From NCBI GenBank assembly GCA_028287035.1, contig JAQBQL010000093.1, positions 1 through 8,582 on the forward strand: a stretch of 8,582 nucleotides of DNA, in the 5' to 3' direction. Under the pieces are notes generated by a model. It was not told the origin of the DNA and did no database searches. It saw only the letters and a list, made by a program, of their open reading frames with translations. Source of the DNA: Labilithrix sp. (GTDB taxonomy: Bacteria; Myxococcota; Polyangia; Polyangiales; Polyangiaceae). The position numbers and the translations under genes are program-made. Positions 5,333 to 8,582 of this stretch are shown here, one piece after another. Numbering within the stretch: the first letter of the stretch is position 1; the number at the start of each line of letters is the position of its first letter.

Positions 5333-6878
5333 CGAGGATCTGCCAGAGGGCGCGGTCGTCGACGGCCAGCTGACGCGCGTGACGGACGACGTGTTCGACG
5401 TCGTGGTCGTCGGCTCCGGGGCCGCCGGCAGCACCGCCGCGTACACGCTCGCGCAGGCGGGCCTGTCGGTGGGCATCGTCGAGGAGGGGCCGTGGCTCCG
5501 CACCCGCGAGATCACCGAGGACGTGCACACGGTCTTCCGCCGGGTGATGCGCCAGCAGGGCATGCAGGTGCTCTCGGGCGGCGCGTTCATGCCGATGCTC
5601 CAGGGCCGATGCGTCGGCGGCAGCACGTTCGTCAACTCGGCCATCGCGTGGCGCATCCCGGAGGACGTGGTCGACGACTGGCAGGCGCGCTTCGGGCTCG
5701 GTCCGGAGCTGTCGATGCGTTCGCTCGAGCCGCACTTCGAGGCGCTCGAGCGCGACCTGTCGGTGCGCTCCGTGGACCCGGCAGTCCTCGGCGAGAACAA
5801 CCGGCTCTTCCTCGAGAGCACCGCGAAGCTCGGCATCGCGTCGGCGCCGATGCGCCGTTACGACAAGGGGTGCGAGGGGTCCTCGATGTGCCTCACCGGC
5901 TGCCCGCACGGCGCCAAGCAAGGCATGAGCATCACCTACGTCCCGTGGACCCTCGCGCAGGGACGCTCGCGCATCTTCACGTCCTGCAAGGTCGAGAGCG
6001 TCGAGCTGCGCGGCGGCGTCGCCACCGGCGTGCGGGCACGCTCGGCGAGCGGCCAGGTGATCACCATCCACGCGCGGCGCGCGGTGATCGTCGCGGCGAG
6101 CACCGTGCAGACGCCCGGCGTGCTCCGCCGCAGCGGCGTGCGCAGCGCGGCGCTCGGCCGGCACTTCCAGGCGCATCCGGGGCTCGCGGTCGGCGGGCTC
6201 TTCGACCGGCCGATCGGCATGGCGTTCGGGGCGACGCAGGGCGCCGAGAGCACGCATTTTCGCCGGAGCGAGCGCTTCAAGCTGGAGACGATCTCGCTGC
6301 CGCCGGATCTGGCGGGCGCGCGGATCCCGGGCGTCGGTCGCGAGCTGACCGAGCGCCTCGCGCAGCTCGGCCACGTGGCGGTGTGGGCGGCGCAGGTGCG
6401 AGCGGAGGCGGAGGGCACCGTCAAGACCGGGTGGGGCGGCATCGATCGCGTGACCTACGCGATGACCGAGCGCGACCTCGCCGCCGCGCGGAAGGGGTGC
6501 GCCCTGCTCGCGCGCATGCAGTTCGAGGCCGGCGCCCGGGAGGTGTGGCCGGGGGTCTTCGGGGTCCCGAGCGTTCTGCGCAGCATCGACGAGGTGAAGC
6601 TCCTCGAGAACGCTCCCCTCCATCCCCACAGCTTCAACTTCATCGCGACGCACCTCTTCGGCGCGGCGCGGATGGGGATCGATCCGGGGACCTCGGTGGT
6701 CGGCACCGACTTCCAGGTCCACGGGACGAAGGGGCTCTTCGTCGTCGATTCGAGCGTCTTCCCGACGAACCTGGGCGTGAATCCCCAGCACTCGATCATG
6801 GCGCTCAGCCGCCTCGCCGCGACCCGCATCGCGAGCACGCGTGCGAGAACCCTTGACGGAATCGCGCCCGCCGCCTAA
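5319..6878 (+). CDS. GMC-family FAD-dependent alcohol oxidoreductase
   Basis: A 519-residue flavoenzyme of the glucose-methanol-choline family, which oxidises an alcohol group using FAD. FAD-binding Rossmann motif: VVVVGSGAAGSTAA (Gly32, Gly34, Gly37), with acidic VEE at 54-56. First GMC signature: GRCVGGSTFVN (96-106). Second signature: STVQTPGVLRRSGV (261-274). Predicted catalytic pair: His445 in THLFGAARMG and Asn488 in GVNPQHS, which also carries His491. Residues 185-200 contain Cys185, Cys191 and Cys195 in CEGSSMCLTGCPHGAK, seen in the bacterial GMC branch related to long-chain alcohol oxidases rather than choline dehydrogenase. There is no signal peptide, membrane helix or heme motif, so the electron acceptor is unknown (oxygen, quinone or another protein). 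The gene overlaps the small partner gene by 14 bases. A fatty alcohol substrate is a reasonable guess given the FadR-like regulator, but sterol, sugar or terpenoid alcohols are not excluded. Confidence 0.88.
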   Translation: MRQPDEDLPEGAVVDGQLTRVTDDVFDVVVVGSGAAGSTAAYTLAQAGLSVGIVEEGPWLRTREITEDVHTVFRRVMRQQGMQVLSGGAFMPMLQGRCVGGSTFVNSAIAWRIPEDVVDDWQARFGLGPELSMRSLEPHFEALERDLSVRSVDPAVLGENNRLFLESTAKLGIASAPMRRYDKGCEGSSMCLTGCPHGAKQGMSITYVPWTLAQGRSRIFTSCKVESVELRGGVATGVRARSASGQVITIHARRAVIVAASTVQTPGVLRRSGVRSAALGRHFQAHPGLAVGGLFDRPIGMAFGATQGAESTHFRRSERFKLETISLPPDLAGARIPGVGRELTERLAQLGHVAVWAAQVRAEAEGTVKTGWGGIDRVTYAMTERDLAAARKGCALLARMQFEAGAREVWPGVFGVPSVLRSIDEVKLLENAPLHPHSFNFIATHLFGAARMGIDPGTSVVGTDFQVHGTKGLFVVDSSVFPTNLGVNPQHSIMALSRLAATRIASTRARTLDGIAPAA

Positions 6879-6881
6879 ACG
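6853..6881 (+). promoter_or_regulatory. Likely tRNA-Thr promoter within the end of the GMC gene
   Basis: TTGACG (6853-6858, five of six consensus) is followed after 17 bases by TAAACG (6876-6881, three of six). The first three bases of the latter are the TAA stop of the oxidoreductase. Initiation near 6888 would give a leader of about eight bases before the mature tRNA at 6896. Confidence 0.45.
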
Positions 6882-6895
6882 AGTCGCTCCTTACC

Positions 6896-6970
6896 GCCGC
6901 GATAGCTCAGCGGTAGAGCAGCGCTTTCGTAAAGCGCAGGTCGTCGGTTCAAGCCCGACTCGCGGCTCCA
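6896..6970 (+). tRNA. tRNA-Thr (anticodon CGT)
   Basis: A complete cloverleaf of 75 bases including an encoded CCA. Acceptor stem GCCGCGA (6896-6902) pairs fully with TCGCGGC (6960-6966). D stem is GCTC/GAGC (6905-6908/6916-6919). Anticodon stem is GCGCT/AGCGC, with loop TTCGTAA and anticodon CGT at 6928-6930, reading ACG (Thr). Variable loop is AGGTC; T arm is GTCGG-TTCAAGC-CCGAC. Discriminator is T6967 and CCA is 6968-6970. G1-C72 and C2-G71 match known threonyl-tRNA synthetase identity elements. ACG is a common threonine codon at this GC content. All stems pair without mismatch, so it should be functional. Confidence 0.96.
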
Positions 6971-6979
6971 GCAACAGGT

Positions 6980-7000
6980 TCGAGGGGCTTCGCCCCTCGA
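6980..7000. terminator. Strong hairpin after the tRNA
   Basis: Nine perfect base pairs, TCGAGGGGC (6980-6988) with GCCCCTCGA (6992-7000), enclose a TTC loop. The stem extends by a wobble and a G-C pair (6978/7002). It starts ten bases after the CCA. A run of C, not T, follows, so it may be a rho-assisted terminator, a processing or stability element, or a non-canonical terminator. Confidence 0.55.
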
Positions 7001-7027
7001 GCTCCCCCCCCAAACCTCCAACATGGT

Positions 7028-7041
7028 CCTCGCATGCGGGG
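7028..7041. promoter_or_regulatory. Near-perfect palindrome upstream of the kinase promoter
   Basis: CCTCGCATGCGGGG is self-complementary at 12 of 14 bases, centred on GCATGC. It lies seven bases upstream of the candidate -35 of the kinase gene, where an activator or repressor could sit. No regulator is assigned. Confidence 0.25.
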
Positions 7042-7048
7042 CGATTGC

Positions 7049-7077
7049 TTGTGGATGAACTTGGGGGGCCGTAGACT
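7049..7077 (+). promoter_or_regulatory. Probable kinase promoter giving a very short leader
   Basis: TTGTGG (7049-7054) and TAGACT (7072-7077) are separated by 17 bases. The -10 matches TATAAT at four of six and the -35 at three of six. Expected initiation at about 7083-7085 is only two to four bases before the ATG at 7087, and no clear Shine-Dalgarno precedes that ATG. Confidence 0.45.
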
Positions 7078-7086
7078 CCGGGGCCG

Positions 7087-8582
7087 ATGTCGACGCCCTC
7101 GTCATCCGCGACCGCGAAGCTCCCCACGACGGGGGACGTCGTCGACGGGAAGTACGTCCTCGAGCGCCTGCTCGGGCAGGGCGGCATGGGCGCCGTGTAC
7201 GCCGCGCGGCACCGCAAGCTCGGGCACGCCGTCGCCATCAAGGTGATGCTCGCGGACGCCGCGAACCACGAGGCCGCCTCGCGGTTCGTGAACGAGGGCC
7301 GGGCCGCCGCGAACATCCAGAACGAGCACGTCGTGCGCGTCTCGGACGTCGACGAGGAGAACGGCTACGCCTACATGGTCCTCGAGCTCCTCGAGGGCGA
7401 GGACCTCGCGCAGCTCCTCGAGCGCGAGCGGCGGCTTCCCCCGGCGGTCGCGGTCGCGTACGTCATGCAGGCTCTCGACGGCGTCCGGCAGGCGCACGCG
7501 CAGGGCATCGTCCATCGCGACCTCAAGCCGTCGAACCTCTTCCTCGCGAAGCGTCACGACGGCACGAGCGTCATCAAAGTGCTCGACTTCGGCATCTCGA
7601 AGGCCGGCACCTCGAACCCGCTCGGCGTCGCGCCCGGCGCGCTCACCTCGACGAAGGCGATGCTCGGCTCGCCGCTCTACATGTCGCCCGAGCAGCTCCG
7701 CAGCTCGAAGAGCGTCGACGCGCGCGCGGACATCTGGGCCACCGGGGTCATCCTCTACGAGCTCTGCACCGGCAAGCTCCCCTTCATGGGCGAGAACCTC
7801 GGCGAGCTCTTCGCGCAGATCCTCGAGGTCGAGGCGCCGCCGCTCCGCGCCCTCGTGCCCGAGGCGCCCGCCGCTCTCGAGGCGATCGTCGCCAAGTGCC
7901 TCCAGCGCCGTCCCGAGCATCGTTTCCAGTCGGTCGCCGAGCTCGAACGCGAGCTCGCCCCGCTCCTCGCGGGCGCCTCCAACGCCCCCTTCGCGGCGCA
8001 GACCGCGATGATGAGCAACACCCCGCAGCTCGGCGGCATGCGCGGTCCGGCGCCGTCCGGCCAGTACGGTCCGCCGCCCGGGATGCAGCACACGCCGAAC
8101 GGCGGGCTCATGGGCCCGCCTCCTGACTACGGCCCCGCCTACGCCCCCGCGTACGGGGCGCCCCCGCACCCGGCGCACGCCGGCATGGGACCCTCGCACG
8201 GACCCCCGGGCTCGCTCGCCGGGACCGGCTCGGGCGCGCACGTGCCGGTCGTGAAGGGGACGGGCCCGTTCGGCGCGAACACGCCGCAGCCCACCGCGCT
8301 CAACGACGGCGCATGGCAGAACACCGGCTCGCGTCAGGCAAGCGGCAGGTCGCACGCGACGACCCTCGCGATCGGCGCGTTCGCGGTCGTCGCCGTGGTG
8401 GGGCTAGCGTTCGCGGGCCTCTCGATGACCAAGCGCAAGGTCGGGGGCGGGGACCCCGGCGTTCCCTCGGCGAGCACCGCGGAGCCGACCGCCGTGCTCT
8501 CCGCGCCGCCGCGCACGTCGGCCACCATCGCGGTCGATGCGGTGCCGTCGGCGAGCGCGTCGGCGACCGCTTCCGCCAGCGC
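7087..8582 (+). CDS. Membrane-anchored Ser/Thr protein kinase, C-terminus cut off
   Basis: The frame is open from ATG 7087 to the window edge (498 codons). Residues 20-292 are a complete Hanks-type (PknB-like) kinase domain. Visible motifs are the glycine loop GQGGMG (30-35), VAIK with ATP-binding Lys52, alpha-C Glu70, catalytic HRDLKPSN (143-150, Asp145), DFG (167-169), activation segment end GSPLYMSPE (194-202) and DIWATG (215-220). All catalytic residues are present, and His-Arg-Asp marks an RD kinase likely switched on by activation-loop phosphorylation; that loop (about 170-198) carries several Ser/Thr. Residues 300-422 are a Gly/Pro/Ala/Met/Tyr-rich linker. Residues 424-447 form one membrane helix (TLAIGAFAVVAVVGLAFAGL), followed by KRK on its C-terminal side and an Ala/Ser/Pro-rich region running off the edge. 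The kinase should face the cytoplasm with an external C-terminal part. Substrates are unknown. The preceding tRNA and hairpin suggest it has its own transcript. Confidence 0.93.
   Translation, partial: MSTPSSSATAKLPTTGDVVDGKYVLERLLGQGGMGAVYAARHRKLGHAVAIKVMLADAANHEAASRFVNEGRAAANIQNEHVVRVSDVDEENGYAYMVLELLEGEDLAQLLERERRLPPAVAVAYVMQALDGVRQAHAQGIVHRDLKPSNLFLAKRHDGTSVIKVLDFGISKAGTSNPLGVAPGALTSTKAMLGSPLYMSPEQLRSSKSVDARADIWATGVILYELCTGKLPFMGENLGELFAQILEVEAPPLRALVPEAPAALEAIVAKCLQRRPEHRFQSVAELERELAPLLAGASNAPFAAQTAMMSNTPQLGGMRGPAPSGQYGPPPGMQHTPNGGLMGPPPDYGPAYAPAYGAPPHPAHAGMGPSHGPPGSLAGTGSGAHVPVVKGTGPFGANTPQPTALNDGAWQNTGSRQASGRSHATTLAIGAFAVVAVVGLAFAGLSMTKRKVGGGDPGVPSASTAEPTAVLSAPPRTSATIAVDAVPSASASATASAS

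Noticed and set aside
5265..6791. 508-codon minus-strand open frame opposite the GMC enzyme
   Set aside because: Composition is Arg/Ala/His/Asp-biased with no domain, while the opposite strand carries a complete GMC enzyme.
2715..6970. Functional link between threonine aldolase and the nearby tRNA-Thr
   Set aside because: They are 3 kb apart, on opposite strands and in different transcription units; the shared amino acid is probably coincidence.
6841..7074. Small plus-strand open frame containing SSAVEQRFRKAQVVGSSPTR
   Set aside because: This is the well-known false translation of a tRNA gene; the cloverleaf at 6896-6970 explains it.
6875..7316. Minus-strand open frames containing RVGLEPTTCAL
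   Set aside because: These are antisense translations of the same tRNA and the kinase start, another common annotation artefact.
7102..8355. 417-codon minus-strand open frame opposite the kinase
   Set aside because: It lies opposite intact kinase motifs and reads as Arg/Ala/Gly/Val-rich filler typical of antisense frames in high-GC DNA.

Overview
This is a very GC-rich, gene-dense stretch of bacterial chromosome. Its style fits Myxococcota (Polyangia-like): a Hanks-type Ser/Thr kinase with a Pro/Gly/Ala-rich linker and a single membrane helix, a TPR-like lipoprotein, a double-CxxC zinc-ribbon protein, a proline-linker outer-membrane barrel and weak G-rich promoters. That assignment is inferred from gene style and composition, not from a marker gene. 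No IS element, integrase, CRISPR array or phage gene is visible, and no gap between genes exceeds about 140 bases.

Left part (1-1539). On the minus strand, an exported beta-barrel protein (226-990) is followed 53 bases later by the start of a zinc-ribbon protein that runs off the left edge (1-172). Divergent to them is a small, extremely acidic protein of unknown function (1129-1539). Its acidic tail is encoded by a nearly exact 21-base tandem repeat. The intergenic region holds a consensus TTGACA and an adjacent inverted repeat.

Middle (1579-3749, minus strand). A low-specificity L-threonine aldolase is translationally coupled (ATGA overlap) to a TPR-like lipoprotein. Functionally this is an unexpected pair.

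Right-centre (3833-6878, plus strand). This is the most interesting part. A FadR-like GntR regulator lacks the metal-binding histidines of ordinary FCD regulators and has a TGGTNNNACCA operator just in front of its own gene. It is followed 7 bases later by a small helical protein, which overlaps a GMC-family flavin oxidoreductase by 14 bases. The layout reads as a self-regulated, possibly acyl-CoA- or carboxylate-responsive three-gene unit for oxidising an alcohol, perhaps a fatty alcohol. The substrate is inferred, not shown.

Right end (6896-8582). A tRNA-Thr(CGT) with encoded CCA follows the oxidoreductase by 17 bases; its likely promoter lies in the last codons and stop of that gene. A strong hairpin follows the tRNA. 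A membrane-anchored Ser/Thr protein kinase then starts at 7087 from a promoter so close to the ATG that the mRNA may be nearly leaderless. The kinase is cut off by the right edge.
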